Assembly (NCBI RefSeq): GCF_006539505.1
Contig: NZ_BJND01000056.1
Coordinates: forward strand, 1-62,912
Source of the DNA: Streptomyces spinoverrucosus
Lineage (GTDB): Bacteria; Actinomycetota; Actinomycetes; Streptomycetales; Streptomycetaceae
Length of the DNA: 62,912 nt
Reading direction: 5' to 3'
The notes under the pieces are model-generated. The model searched no databases and was not told the DNA's origin. It saw only the letters and a program-made list of their open reading frames with translations. Shown here in pieces: positions 24,970-33,564 of the stretch. Positions within the stretch are counted from its first letter, which is position 1, and each line of letters starts with the position of its first letter. The translations under genes and the position numbers were made by a program.

Positions 24970-25251
24970 CAGGCGGCTCCTCGGATGTGTACGGATGGGT
25001 ACGAGGGTGTGGCGACCGTGTTTCGCGGTGGAAACGGGTGATCGCCCGGCGGATCCACGGTCTGTTGCGGACTCGCGGTCCCGGGCGGTCTTTGGGGTGA
25101 TGCCCCGTGGCGCGCGCGGTCACCCAACCGGAACGGCATCTGCACGATATCCCCGAGTGCCACCCTTGGGGAGAGGTGACGGCACTCAGTGCCAGTCCGT
25201 GATGAACACCACCTTGCCTGGCGTGCGCCGCGTATACGGCAAGATGACCGC

Positions 25252-25926
25252 GTGACCGACGAAGATGCCGTCCCCGCACCGCCCGATCCCGCCGCGATGC
25301 GCAAGCACTACCGGGCGGAGGGGCTCTCCGAGACCGAGCTGGCCGCGACGCCGGTGGAGCAGTTCGCGCGCTGGTTCAAGCAGGCCGCGACGGAGGGCCG
25401 GCTGTTCGAGCCGAACGCCATGGTCGTGTCGACGGCGGACGCGGAGGGGCGGCCCAGTTCTCGTACGGTGCTGCTGAAGCACTTCGACGACGCGGGCTTC
25501 GTCTTCTACACCAACTACGACTCGCGCAAGGCCCGCGATCTCGCCGAGAATCCGTACGTCTCGTTGCTCTTTCCGTGGTACACGATGGCCCGTCAGGTGA
25601 TCGTCACGGGCATCGCGCGGCGCACCGGCCGGGACGAGACGGCGGCGTACTTCCGTACCCGCCCGCACGGCTCCCAGCTCGGCGCCTGGGCGAGCGCCCA
25701 GTCCACGGTGATCGCCACCCGCGCCGATCTGGACGCCGCGTACGCGGAGCTGGCGGCCCGCTATCCGGAGGGCGAGCAGGTCCCGGTGCCGCCGAACTGG
25801 GGCGGTTTCCGGGTGGCTCCGCAGGCGGTTGAGTTCTGGCAGGGGCGGGAGAACCGGCTGCACGACCGGTTGCGGTATGTGGCGGAGCAGGACGGGAGCT
25901 GGCGGGTGGAGCGGCTCAGTCCGTGA
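25252..25926 (+). CDS. pdxH: Pyridoxamine 5'-phosphate oxidase
   Basis: 224 aa, GTG start at 25252 (VTDEDAVPAPPDP); the longer in-frame start at 25189 lacks a ribosome site and crosses the promoter region. FMN-dependent oxidation of PNP/PMP to pyridoxal phosphate. Signature pieces: MRKHYRAEGL, EPNAMVVSTAD, SSRTVLLKHFD (FMN phosphate), FPWYTMARQV, RPHGSQLGAWAS, PPNWGGFRVAPQ..EFWQG and the C-terminal WRVERLSP. Length normal. Convergent with the TetR gene, 21 bp apart. Confidence 0.96.
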   Translation: MTDEDAVPAPPDPAAMRKHYRAEGLSETELAATPVEQFARWFKQAATEGRLFEPNAMVVSTADAEGRPSSRTVLLKHFDDAGFVFYTNYDSRKARDLAENPYVSLLFPWYTMARQVIVTGIARRTGRDETAAYFRTRPHGSQLGAWASAQSTVIATRADLDAAYAELAARYPEGEQVPVPPNWGGFRVAPQAVEFWQGRENRLHDRLRYVAEQDGSWRVERLSP

Positions 25927-25947
25927 GGCTCACTGAGGCTGCCGAGC

Positions 25948-26607
25948 TCAGCCCAGCGCCTCCTCCAGCAGTTTCGCCCACTGTGTCACCACGCGTTCGC
26001 GGCGCTGGCCGTCGTCGGTGAGGAGGTTGGCGAGGCCTAGGCCTCGGGCCATGTCCAGGAGGCCCTGGACCGTTTCCCGTGCGCCTGGTTTGGACTCGTC
26101 GGCGGCTAGGAGGTCGACGGCTATGCGGTGGGTTTCGCGGCCGACGCGGGCTTCGAGTTCGGTGACGCGGGGGCGGAGCTGGTCCTCGTTGGAGGCGGCT
26201 ACCCAGAGGTGGAGGGCTGCCCGGAACAGGGGGCCCGTGTAGAGGTCGACCAGGGCGGAGATCACTGCTCTGCGGTCGGCCGTCGCGCCCTGCGGGAACA
26301 GGGCTCGCAGGGCGGTCGAGCGTTCCTCCGCTACGTACTCCACCGCCGCCGTGAACAGGTCTTCGCGGGTCGGGAAGTGGTGTTGGGCGGCGCCTCTGGA
26401 GACGCCGGCGCGTTCGGCGACGACGGTGACCGTGGAGCCTGCCCAGCCGTGTTCGGCGAGGCAGGCAACGGCGGCTTCGAGGAGGCGTTGCCGGGTGGCC
26501 CGGCTGCGGTCCTGTTTGGGCACGCGGTCGACGCGGTCCACGGCGGGCACGGCTGTAACGGCAGTCACCGTCGTGTTGACCGTGTTGACCGGGTTCACAG
26601 CACCCAT
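25948..26607 (-). CDS. TetR-family regulator of the acyl-CoA operon
   Basis: 219 aa from ATG 26607. N-terminal helix-turn-helix (about 33-80, ATRQRLLEAAVACLAEHGWAG, GVSRGAAQHHF), ligand domain beyond. The first 27 residues are an odd V/T-rich repeat (VNPVNTVNTTVTAVTAV) encoded by a 9-bp repeat, so GTG 26523 (VPKQDRS) is a possible true start. It is the last gene of the eight-gene operon, its start overlapping the enoyl-CoA hydratase stop by 13 bp. It probably represses the operon through the palindrome at 36065-36076. Confidence 0.9.
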   Translation of the reverse strand: MGAVNPVNTVNTTVTAVTAVPAVDRVDRVPKQDRSRATRQRLLEAAVACLAEHGWAGSTVTVVAERAGVSRGAAQHHFPTREDLFTAAVEYVAEERSTALRALFPQGATADRRAVISALVDLYTGPLFRAALHLWVAASNEDQLRPRVTELEARVGRETHRIAVDLLAADESKPGARETVQGLLDMARGLGLANLLTDDGQRRERVVTQWAKLLEEALG

Positions 26608-27329
26608 GGAGGATCCCGTCGTTCGAGGAAGGCCGTCATGCCCTCGCGGGCGTCGCCAGAGGCGAACATCCGGGCCGAGAGGGCGGTCAGCTCCGCCGCG
26701 TCCCGGTCGAATGTCTGCAGCACCTTAGCCGTGAGCAGCCGTTTCGTCTCGGCCAGGGCCTGCGGGGAGGAGCGCCGCAGGCCGTCGAGGATGGGTTCGA
26801 GTACGGCGTCGGCGTCGTCGCCGGTCGCGGTGATGAGGCCGATCCGGGCCGCCTCGGCGGCGTCGAAGCGTTCGCCGGTGAGGTAGTGGCGGGCGAGGGC
26901 GCGCGGGTCGGTGCGGGGCAGCAGCGGGAGGGAGATGACCGCGGGGGCGACTCCGATGCGGACCTCCGTGAAGGCGAAGGTGGCCGTGCTGGACGCGGCC
27001 GCGATGTCGCAGGCCGCCAGCAGGCCGAGGCCGCCCGCGCGTACGTGTCCGGTGACGCGGGCGACGACCGGCTTGGGCAGCTCCACGATCTGGCGGAGGA
27101 GGGCCACCAGGGCGTCGGGGTCCGGTGGGTCGCGCAGGTCGGCGCCGGCGCTGAACGTGGTGCCGGTGTGGGTGAGGACGATCGCGCGGACGTCGCTGTC
27201 CTTGGCACTTTCAGCGAGCGCGTCGGCGAGTTCGCCGACCAGTGCGGCCGACAGGGCGTTGCGGTTGGCCGGGGAGTCGAGGGTGAGCGTTTCGACTCCC
27301 CGCGCGCGGGTGCGGCCGATCAGGGTCAC
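26595..27329 (-). CDS. Enoyl-CoA hydratase/isomerase family protein
   Basis: 244 aa, GTG 27329, whose first bases overlap the ligase stop (GTGA), giving tight coupling. Crotonase fold: oxyanion-hole strands THTGTTFSAGADL (about 60-72) and TGHVRAGGLGLLAACD (about 96-111), and Glu in FAFTEVRIGVAP (about 122). The second catalytic Glu common in hydratases (GGGCE) is Leu/Gly here, so the reaction may differ from simple hydration. Cytosolic beta-oxidation-type step on the product of the neighbouring acyl-CoA dehydrogenase. Confidence 0.9.
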   Translation of the reverse strand: MTLIGRTRARGVETLTLDSPANRNALSAALVGELADALAESAKDSDVRAIVLTHTGTTFSAGADLRDPPDPDALVALLRQIVELPKPVVARVTGHVRAGGLGLLAACDIAAASSTATFAFTEVRIGVAPAVISLPLLPRTDPRALARHYLTGERFDAAEAARIGLITATGDDADAVLEPILDGLRRSSPQALAETKRLLTAKVLQTFDRDAAELTALSARMFASGDAREGMTAFLERRDPPWVL

Positions 27330-28894
27330 GCGCCCTCCCGGAGGCGGCGGCGCAGTATCTTGCCGGAGGCGGCGCGGGGCACGCCTTCGATGAAGGTGAC
27401 CTGGCGGACGCGTTTGTAGGGGGCGACGCGTTCGGCGACGTACATCATGATCTCGTTCTCGGTGAGGTCGGGCGCGGTCGGCTGGCGGACGACGTACGCG
27501 CGCGGGATTTCGTTTCCGTCCTCGTTGTAGACGCCGATGACGGCGGCGTCGGCGATGCCGGGGTGGGTGAGGAGCAGGGCCTCCAGTTCGGCGGGGGCCA
27601 CCTGGAAGCCCTTGTACTTGATCAGTTCCTTGACGCGGTCCACGACGAACAGCCAGCCGTCGCCGTCGACGCAACCGACGTCCCCGGTGTGCAGCCAGCC
27701 CTCGGCGTCGATCATCGCGGCGGTGTCGTCGGGGCGGCCCAGGTAGCCCTTCATGACCTGGGGGCCGCGGATGAGGATCTCGCCCGCCTCGCCGGTGCCG
27801 AGGTCCTTGCCGGGGTCGTCGAGGGACACGATCCGCATCTCGGTGCCGGCGATGAGCCGGCCGACGGTCCCGGGCGGGGCGTCCGCCATGGCGTCCAGGG
27901 GGACGACGTGCGTGCCGGGGGACAGTTCCGTCATTCCGTACGCCTGGCCGAGCGGCGGCAGGTTCAGGCGGCGGGAGCAGGCGGCGGCGAGGTTGGCGTC
28001 CAGCGGGGCGGCGGCGCTGATGACGTACTTCAGGGACGACAGGTCGTAGCGCGTGACCGCCGGGTGTTTGGCGAGGGCGAGGACGATCGGCGGGGCGACG
28101 TACAGGCCGGTGATGCGGTGATTCTGGATGGCGGCGAGGAACTGCTCCAGGTCGAAGCGGGGCAGGACGACGACCGTGGCGCCCACTCTCAGGGGGGCGT
28201 TCATGAGGGCGGTGAGGCCGTAGATGTGGAAGAAGGGCAGTACGGCGAGGATGCGGTCGCCGGGGCCCGCGGTGATCGCCGGTTCGAGCTGGGCGAGGTT
28301 GGTGGCGATCTGGCGGTGGGTGAGCATCACGCCCTTGGGGGTGCCGGTGGTGCCCGAGGAGTACGGGAGGGCCGCCACGTCCGAGACGGGGTCGATGGCG
28401 ATCCGCGGTTCGGGGGCGGCGGACGCCAGCATGTCGATGAGCGAGCGGTGTCCGGGCGCGCTGTCGCAGACGAAGATCTCCCTGACGCCGCCCGCGAGTT
28501 CGGCGGCCCTGCGGGCGATGTCCAGCAGCGGTGAGATGGTGACGATCCAGCGGGCGGCCGAGTCGCGCACCTGCTTGGCGAACTCCTCGGCCGTGGCGAG
28601 CGGGTGCACGGTGGTGACGGCGGCACCCGCGCGCGTGGCGGCGTAGAAGGCGATGGGGAAGGAGATCGTGTTGGGGCTGTGCAGGGCGAGTACGTCGCCC
28701 TTGCGCACGCCCGCCTCGGCGAGCGCGGCGGCGATCCGCCGGTGGAAGCGGTCCACCTGCTCGTAGGTGAGGGTGGTGCCGTCGGTGCCGTCGATGAGCG
28801 CGGGCGCGTCACCGAACTCGGCGGCCCGGCCCAGCACCGCCTCGTGGATGGGGAGTTCTACGGGTGGGACGTCTGCGTACTCGCTGCGGAACAT
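27326..28894 (-). CDS. Acyl-CoA ligase (4-coumarate-CoA ligase family)
   Basis: 522 aa adenylate-forming enzyme that activates a carboxylic acid with ATP and CoA. Motifs: P-loop YSSGTTGTPKGVM (about 178-190), AYGMTELSPG, GWLHTGDVG, and the C-terminal Lys in AASGKILRR. It resembles 4CL/long-chain ligases, and the substrate is not readable from sequence. Start ATG 28894. The overlap with the hydratase gene and the gap of about 30 bp after the dehydrogenase place it as the activating enzyme of the operon. Confidence 0.93.
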   Translation of the reverse strand: MFRSEYADVPPVELPIHEAVLGRAAEFGDAPALIDGTDGTTLTYEQVDRFHRRIAAALAEAGVRKGDVLALHSPNTISFPIAFYAATRAGAAVTTVHPLATAEEFAKQVRDSAARWIVTISPLLDIARRAAELAGGVREIFVCDSAPGHRSLIDMLASAAPEPRIAIDPVSDVAALPYSSGTTGTPKGVMLTHRQIATNLAQLEPAITAGPGDRILAVLPFFHIYGLTALMNAPLRVGATVVVLPRFDLEQFLAAIQNHRITGLYVAPPIVLALAKHPAVTRYDLSSLKYVISAAAPLDANLAAACSRRLNLPPLGQAYGMTELSPGTHVVPLDAMADAPPGTVGRLIAGTEMRIVSLDDPGKDLGTGEAGEILIRGPQVMKGYLGRPDDTAAMIDAEGWLHTGDVGCVDGDGWLFVVDRVKELIKYKGFQVAPAELEALLLTHPGIADAAVIGVYNEDGNEIPRAYVVRQPTAPDLTENEIMMYVAERVAPYKRVRQVTFIEGVPRAASGKILRRRLREGA

Positions 28895-28925
28895 GCGGTT
28901 CCTCCTCGCACAACGCCGTACTGGT

Positions 28926-30059
28926 TCAGTACGACTTGGGCAGGCCCAAGGTCTGGTGGGAGACGTAGTTGAGAATCATCTCCCGGCTCACCGGTGCGAT
29001 ACGAGCCACGCGCGCGGCCGTAATCAGTGAGGCGAGGCCGAACTCGCGCGTGAGGCCGTTGCCGCCGAGGGTGTGCACGGCCTGGTCGACGGCCTTCACA
29101 CAGGCCTCGCCCGCCGCGTACTTGGCCATGTTGGCGGCCTCGCCCGCGCCGACGTCGTCCCCCGCGTCGTACAGGTGCGCCGCCTTCTGCATCATCAGGC
29201 GGGCGAGTTCCAGGTCGATGTGCGCCTGGGCGAGAGGGTGGGCGATGGCCTGGTGGGCGCCGATGGGGGTGTTCCATACGGTGCGGTCTCGGGCGTACGC
29301 AATCGCTTGCGCGAGCGCGTAGCGGCCCATGCCTATCGCGAACGCGGCCGTCATGATGCGTTCGGGGTTGAGGCCGGCGAAGAGTTGCAGCAGGCCTGCG
29401 TCCTCGTCGCCGACGAGTGCGTCGGCGGGCAGGCGTACGTCGTCCAGGACCAGCTCGAACTGCTTCTCCGCGGCGTTGAGTTCCATGTCGATGGGGCGGC
29501 GGGTGAAGCCGGGTGCGTCGCGCGGGACGATGAACAGGCAGGGCTTGAGGCGGCCGGTGCGGGCGTCTTCGGTGCGGCCGACGATGAGGGTCGCGTCCGC
29601 TATGTCTACGCCGGAGATGAAGACTTTGCGGCCGGTCAGGAGCCAGTCGGGGCCGTCTTTGCGGGCCGTTGTGGTGATGCGGTGGCTGTTGGATCCGGCG
29701 TCGGGTTCGGTGATGCCGAAGGCCATGGTGCGGGTGCCTTCGGCGAGGGGCGGGAGCCACTCGCGCTTCTGGGCGTCGGTGCCGAAGCGGGCGATGACCG
29801 TGCCGCAGATGGCTGGGGAGACGACGAGCATGAGGAGGGGGCAGCCTGCGGCGCCTAGTTCTTCGAGGACTATGGAGAGTTCTGTGATGCCGCCGCCTCC
29901 GCCGCCGTACTCCTCGGGGAGGTTGACGCCTAGGTAGCCGAGTTTTCCGGCCTCGGTCCAGAGGTCTTCTCGGTTGTAGTTGCGGCCGTGGCGCTTGCCC
30001 AGGGTGGCTACTGCGGATCGTAGGGCCTTGTGTTCTTCGGGTTCGATCGTGGGGGTCAT
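28926..30059 (-). CDS. Acyl-CoA dehydrogenase
   Basis: 377 aa FAD enzyme that introduces the alpha-beta double bond into acyl-CoA. Motifs: FGITEPDAGSNSHRI, DWLLTGRKVFISGV, LGGNGLTREFGLASLITAARV; a Glu in APVSREMIL occupies the usual catalytic-base region. Start ATG 30059, preceded by GGAGGAC. The 55-bp gap to the carboxylase gene upstream contains a copy of the 30-bp dispersed repeat. Confidence 0.93.
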   Translation of the reverse strand: MTPTIEPEEHKALRSAVATLGKRHGRNYNREDLWTEAGKLGYLGVNLPEEYGGGGGGITELSIVLEELGAAGCPLLMLVVSPAICGTVIARFGTDAQKREWLPPLAEGTRTMAFGITEPDAGSNSHRITTTARKDGPDWLLTGRKVFISGVDIADATLIVGRTEDARTGRLKPCLFIVPRDAPGFTRRPIDMELNAAEKQFELVLDDVRLPADALVGDEDAGLLQLFAGLNPERIMTAAFAIGMGRYALAQAIAYARDRTVWNTPIGAHQAIAHPLAQAHIDLELARLMMQKAAHLYDAGDDVGAGEAANMAKYAAGEACVKAVDQAVHTLGGNGLTREFGLASLITAARVARIAPVSREMILNYVSHQTLGLPKSY

Positions 30060-30086
30060 GGTTGTCCTCCGGGTGCGGGTTTGTGG

Positions 30087-30116
30087 GTGGCTGGTCGCGC
30101 AGTTCCCCGCGCCCCT
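30087..30116. repeat. 30-bp dispersed repeat, copy 1
   Basis: Begins GTGGCTGGTCGCGCAGTTCC. Identical over 30 bp to the copy at 57229-57258. It overlaps the stop codon of the biotin carboxylase gene and fills the gap before the dehydrogenase gene. From memory, this GCAGTTCCCCGCGCCCC family is scattered widely in Streptomyces genomes, usually next to genes. Confidence 0.75.
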
Positions 30117-31959
30117 AGGGGGTTGCAGTCACGACCGCCAGCAAGGTGCCGACCTGCACCTGTTGGCCCAGTGCGGCGTGCAGGGCTGTGAGCGTGCCTG
30201 TGGTCGGGGCTGAGATCTGGTGTTGCATCTTCATTGCCTCCAGCCATACGAGGGGCTCTCCGGCCCTCACCGGCGCTCCTACGGCCAAGCCCTCGGCCAC
30301 TCGGACCACCGTTCCCGGCATGGGGGCCAGGAGGGAGCCCGGGGCGTGCTCGGTCGTCGGGGTGGGGAAGCGGGGCAGGGCTGTGAGTGCTGTGTTGCCT
30401 ACGTAGAGCTGGTCGCCATAGCAAGCGATCTCGAACTTCCGTTGGACACCCTCTATTTCGAGTACGACCAGACCCGCGTCCGCGTGCACAACCCGGACCC
30501 CCTCCGCCCTGAGGCCCTCCCGCGTCTGCCAGTACTGGGCCTCGTATTCCTCGCCCGCCATCGCGTAGCGCTTGCTCTGGGGCTGGGAGGGAACGTTGCG
30601 CCAGGCGCCGAAGCGGCTGCGGGTGTGGGCGTCGGAGAGGGCGGCGGCGAGTGGGACGTACGGGTCGGGGGCGGGCTCGGTCAGCTCGCCCAGGTGCCGG
30701 TCGTAGAAGCCCGTGTCCATGCGGGCCGTCGTGAACTCCTTGTGGCGCAGGGAGCGGACCAGGAGGTCACGGTTGGTGGTCGGGCCGTGGAGTGTCGTGC
30801 GCTGAAGGGCTCCGGCCAGTTTGCGGATGGCCTCCGCGCGCGTGGGGGCGTGGGCGATGAGCTTGGCGAGCATGGGGTCGTAGTGGACGCCGATCTCGTC
30901 GCCGTCGGTGTAGCCCGTGTCCAGGCGGATGCCTTCGGGGGCGGTGAGGCGGTGCAGGGTGCCGGTTTGCGGGGCCCAGTCCTGGGACGGGTCCTCGGCG
31001 TAGAGGCGGGCCTCTATGGCGTGGCCCCGCGCGCGGGGCGGGTCGGCTTCCAGGGTGTGACCCTCGGCGACACGGAGTTGGAGGGCCACCAGGTCGATGT
31101 CGAAGATGGCTTCCGTGACGGGGTGTTCCACCTGGAGGCGGGTGTTCATCTCCAGGAAGTGCGCCTTGTCGTCGGCGACGAGGAACTCGACCGTGCCTGC
31201 GCCGGTGTAGCCGACGGCGCGGGCGGCTCGTACGGCCGTCTCGTGGAGGGATTCGGTGAGTTCAAGTTTCAAACCCGGTGCGGGGGCCTCCTCGATGACC
31301 TTCTGATGGCGGCGCTGGAGGGAGCAGTCGCGGGTGCCGAGCGCCCACACCGTGCCGTGGGTGTCGGCGAGGACCTGTACCTCGACGTGCCGGCCGGCCT
31401 CGATGTACGGCTCGACGAACACCTCGTCGTCGCCGAAGGCGGCGAGCGCCTCCGCGCGGGCGGCCGCAAGCTCGGCGTCCAGGTCCTGCAGACGCCGTAC
31501 GATCCGCATTCCGCGTCCGCCGCCGCCCGCGGCCGCCTTCACCAGCACCGGGAGGTCGGCCTCGGTGACGTCCTGGAGGGGCGTGAGCCCCAGCAGCTGC
31601 TTCGCGCGCGTCTTGGACGCCATCGCCTCGATGGCCTCCGGCGGCGGGCCGATCCACAGCAGCCCCGCGTCGATCACCGCGCGCGCGAAGTCGGCGTTCT
31701 CGGAGAGGAAGCCGTAGCCGGGGTGCACCGCGTCGGCGCCGGACGCGAGCGCGGCCTTGACGATCAGGTCGCCGCGCAGATACGTCTCGGCGGGCGCCGC
31801 CCCCGGCAGCCGTACCGCGGCGTCGGCCACGCGCGCGTGGAGGGCGTTCGCGTCGGCGTCCGAGTGCACGGCGACCGTTCGGATTCCCAACTCACGGCAG
31901 GTGCGGAAGATCCGGCAGGCGATCTCGCCCCGGTTGGCGACAAGAACGGAAGTAATCAC
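30115..31959 (-). CDS. Acyl-CoA carboxylase alpha subunit (biotin carboxylase + BCCP)
   Basis: 614 aa. ATP-dependent carboxylation of biotin, which the beta subunit transfers to acyl-CoA. Biotin carboxylase domain about 1-440: ANRGEIACRIFRT, ATP-grasp KAAAGGGGRGMRIV, LEMNTRLQVEHPVTE. C-terminal biotinyl domain about 545-612 with the target Lys in EAMKMQH. The linker between SKTRAKQLL and the glycine loop is shorter than in typical subunits. The stop lies inside the 30-bp repeat. It starts 6 bp after the beta subunit gene. Confidence 0.95.
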   Translation of the reverse strand: MITSVLVANRGEIACRIFRTCRELGIRTVAVHSDADANALHARVADAAVRLPGAAPAETYLRGDLIVKAALASGADAVHPGYGFLSENADFARAVIDAGLLWIGPPPEAIEAMASKTRAKQLLGLTPLQDVTEADLPVLVKAAAGGGGRGMRIVRRLQDLDAELAAARAEALAAFGDDEVFVEPYIEAGRHVEVQVLADTHGTVWALGTRDCSLQRRHQKVIEEAPAPGLKLELTESLHETAVRAARAVGYTGAGTVEFLVADDKAHFLEMNTRLQVEHPVTEAIFDIDLVALQLRVAEGHTLEADPPRARGHAIEARLYAEDPSQDWAPQTGTLHRLTAPEGIRLDTGYTDGDEIGVHYDPMLAKLIAHAPTRAEAIRKLAGALQRTTLHGPTTNRDLLVRSLRHKEFTTARMDTGFYDRHLGELTEPAPDPYVPLAAALSDAHTRSRFGAWRNVPSQPQSKRYAMAGEEYEAQYWQTREGLRAEGVRVVHADAGLVVLEIEGVQRKFEIACYGDQLYVGNTALTALPRFPTPTTEHAPGSLLAPMPGTVVRVAEGLAVGAPVRAGEPLVWLEAMKMQHQISAPTTGTLTALHAALGQQVQVGTLLAVVTATP

Positions 31960-31965
31960 TGGGCC

Positions 31966-33564
31966 TCACATCCGGAAGACGCCGAAGCCGCCGCGCACGC
32001 CCTCGTAGGGGGCGGTGTGGAGGGCGGACAGGCACAGGCCGAGGACGGTTCGGGTGTCGCGCGGGTCGATGACGCCGTCGTCGTAGAGGCGCCCGGACAG
32101 GAACATCGGCAGCGACTCGGACTCGATCTGCTGCTCGACCATCGCGCGCAGGGCGGCGTCCGCCTCCTCGTCGTACGGCTGTCCCTTCGCGGCGGCGGAC
32201 TGGCGGGCGACGATGGACAGCACGCCCGCGAGCTGCTGCGGGCCCATGACGGCGGACTTGGCGCTGGGCCAGGCGAAGAGGAAGCGGGGGTCGTAGGCGC
32301 GGCCGCACATGCCGTAGTGGCCGGCGCCGTAGGAGGCGCCCATGAGGACGGAGAGGTGCGGGACGCGCGAATTGGAGACCGCGTTGATCATCATCGCGCC
32401 GTGCTTGATGATGCCGCCCTGCTCGTACTGGCTGCCCACCATGTAGCCGGTGGTGTTGTGCAGGAACAGCAGTGGGATGTCGCGCTGGTTGGCGAGCTGG
32501 ATGAACTGGGCCGCCTTCTGCGACTCCGCGCTGAACAGCACCCCTTGGGCGTTGGCCAGGATGCCCACCGGGTAGCCGTGCAGGGTCGCCCAGCCGGTCG
32601 CCAGACTGGTTCCGTACAGCGGCTTGAACTCGTCGAAGTCGGAGGCGTCGACGATCCGGGCGATGACCTCGCGCGGGTCGAAGGGCACTTTCAGATCGCC
32701 GGGAACGATGCCCAGCAGCTCGTCGGCGTCATACTTCGGCGGCTCCGCGGGACCGGGTTCCGGATACGCCTTGCGGTGGTTGAGCCGGGCCACCACTCGC
32801 CGCGCCTGCCGCAGCGCGTCCCGCTCGTCGACGGCGAAGTAGTCCGCGAGGCCCGACACGCGCGCGTGCATGTCGGCGCCGCCCAGGGACTCGTCGTCGC
32901 TCTCCTCGCCGGTGGCCATCTTCACCAGGGGCGGGCCGCCGAGGAACACCTTCGCGCGCTCCTTGATCATGATCACGTGATCGGACATGCCGGGGATGTA
33001 CGCGCCACCGGCCGTGGAGTTCCCGAAGACGACGGCGACGGTCGGGATCCCGGCGGCCGAGAGACGGGTGATGTCCCGGAAGATGGCTCCGCCCGGGATG
33101 AAGATCTCCTTCTGCGAGGGCAGATCCGCGCCGCCCGACTCGACCAGGCTGATGCAGGGCAGGCGGTTGGCGAGGGCGATGTCGTTCGCGCGCAGGGCCT
33201 TCTTCAGGCTCCACGGGTTGCTCGCGCCGCCCCGGACGGTCGGGTCGTTGGCGGTGATCAGGCACTCGACGCCCTCGACGACCCCGATGCCGGTGACGAG
33301 GGAGGCGCCGACGGTGTAGTCGCTGCCCCAGGCGGCCAGCGGGGACAGTTCCAGGAAGGGCGTGTCGGGGTCGAGGAGCAGTTCGATGCGCTCGCGGGCG
33401 AGGAGCTTGCCGCGCTTCCTGTGCCTGGCCACGTACTTCTCGCCGCCGCCCGCGAGGGCCTTGGCGTGCTCGGCGTCCAGTTCGGCGAGCTTGGCGAGCA
33501 TGGCCTCGCGGTTGGCCGTGTAGTCGGGGCCGTTGGTGTCCAGAGTGGAGCTGATGACCGTCAC
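31966..33564 (-). CDS. Acyl-CoA carboxylase beta subunit (carboxyltransferase)
   Basis: 532 aa, GTG 33564 overlapping the stop of the AtuA-like gene. Biotin-dependent carboxyltransferase with N- and C-terminal crotonase-like halves: ITANDPTVRGGASNPWSLKK, VFGNSTAGGAYIPGMSD, FLHNTTGYMVGSQYEQGGI, GASYGAGHYGMCGRAYDP. The sequence resembles methylcrotonyl/geranyl-CoA carboxylase type beta subunits more than propionyl-CoA ones. With the AtuA-like neighbour this suggests a branched (leucine or isoprenoid) substrate. That is inference. Confidence 0.95.
   Translation of the reverse strand: MTVISSTLDTNGPDYTANREAMLAKLAELDAEHAKALAGGGEKYVARHRKRGKLLARERIELLLDPDTPFLELSPLAAWGSDYTVGASLVTGIGVVEGVECLITANDPTVRGGASNPWSLKKALRANDIALANRLPCISLVESGGADLPSQKEIFIPGGAIFRDITRLSAAGIPTVAVVFGNSTAGGAYIPGMSDHVIMIKERAKVFLGGPPLVKMATGEESDDESLGGADMHARVSGLADYFAVDERDALRQARRVVARLNHRKAYPEPGPAEPPKYDADELLGIVPGDLKVPFDPREVIARIVDASDFDEFKPLYGTSLATGWATLHGYPVGILANAQGVLFSAESQKAAQFIQLANQRDIPLLFLHNTTGYMVGSQYEQGGIIKHGAMMINAVSNSRVPHLSVLMGASYGAGHYGMCGRAYDPRFLFAWPSAKSAVMGPQQLAGVLSIVARQSAAAKGQPYDEEADAALRAMVEQQIESESLPMFLSGRLYDDGVIDPRDTRTVLGLCLSALHTAPYEGVRGGFGVFRM

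Noticed and set aside
25155..25186. Inverted repeat GAGTGCC / GGCACTC before pdxH
   Set aside because: Only 7-bp arms with an 18-bp spacer. Too weak to call a riboswitch or operator, and no PLP-sensing motif is recognised.
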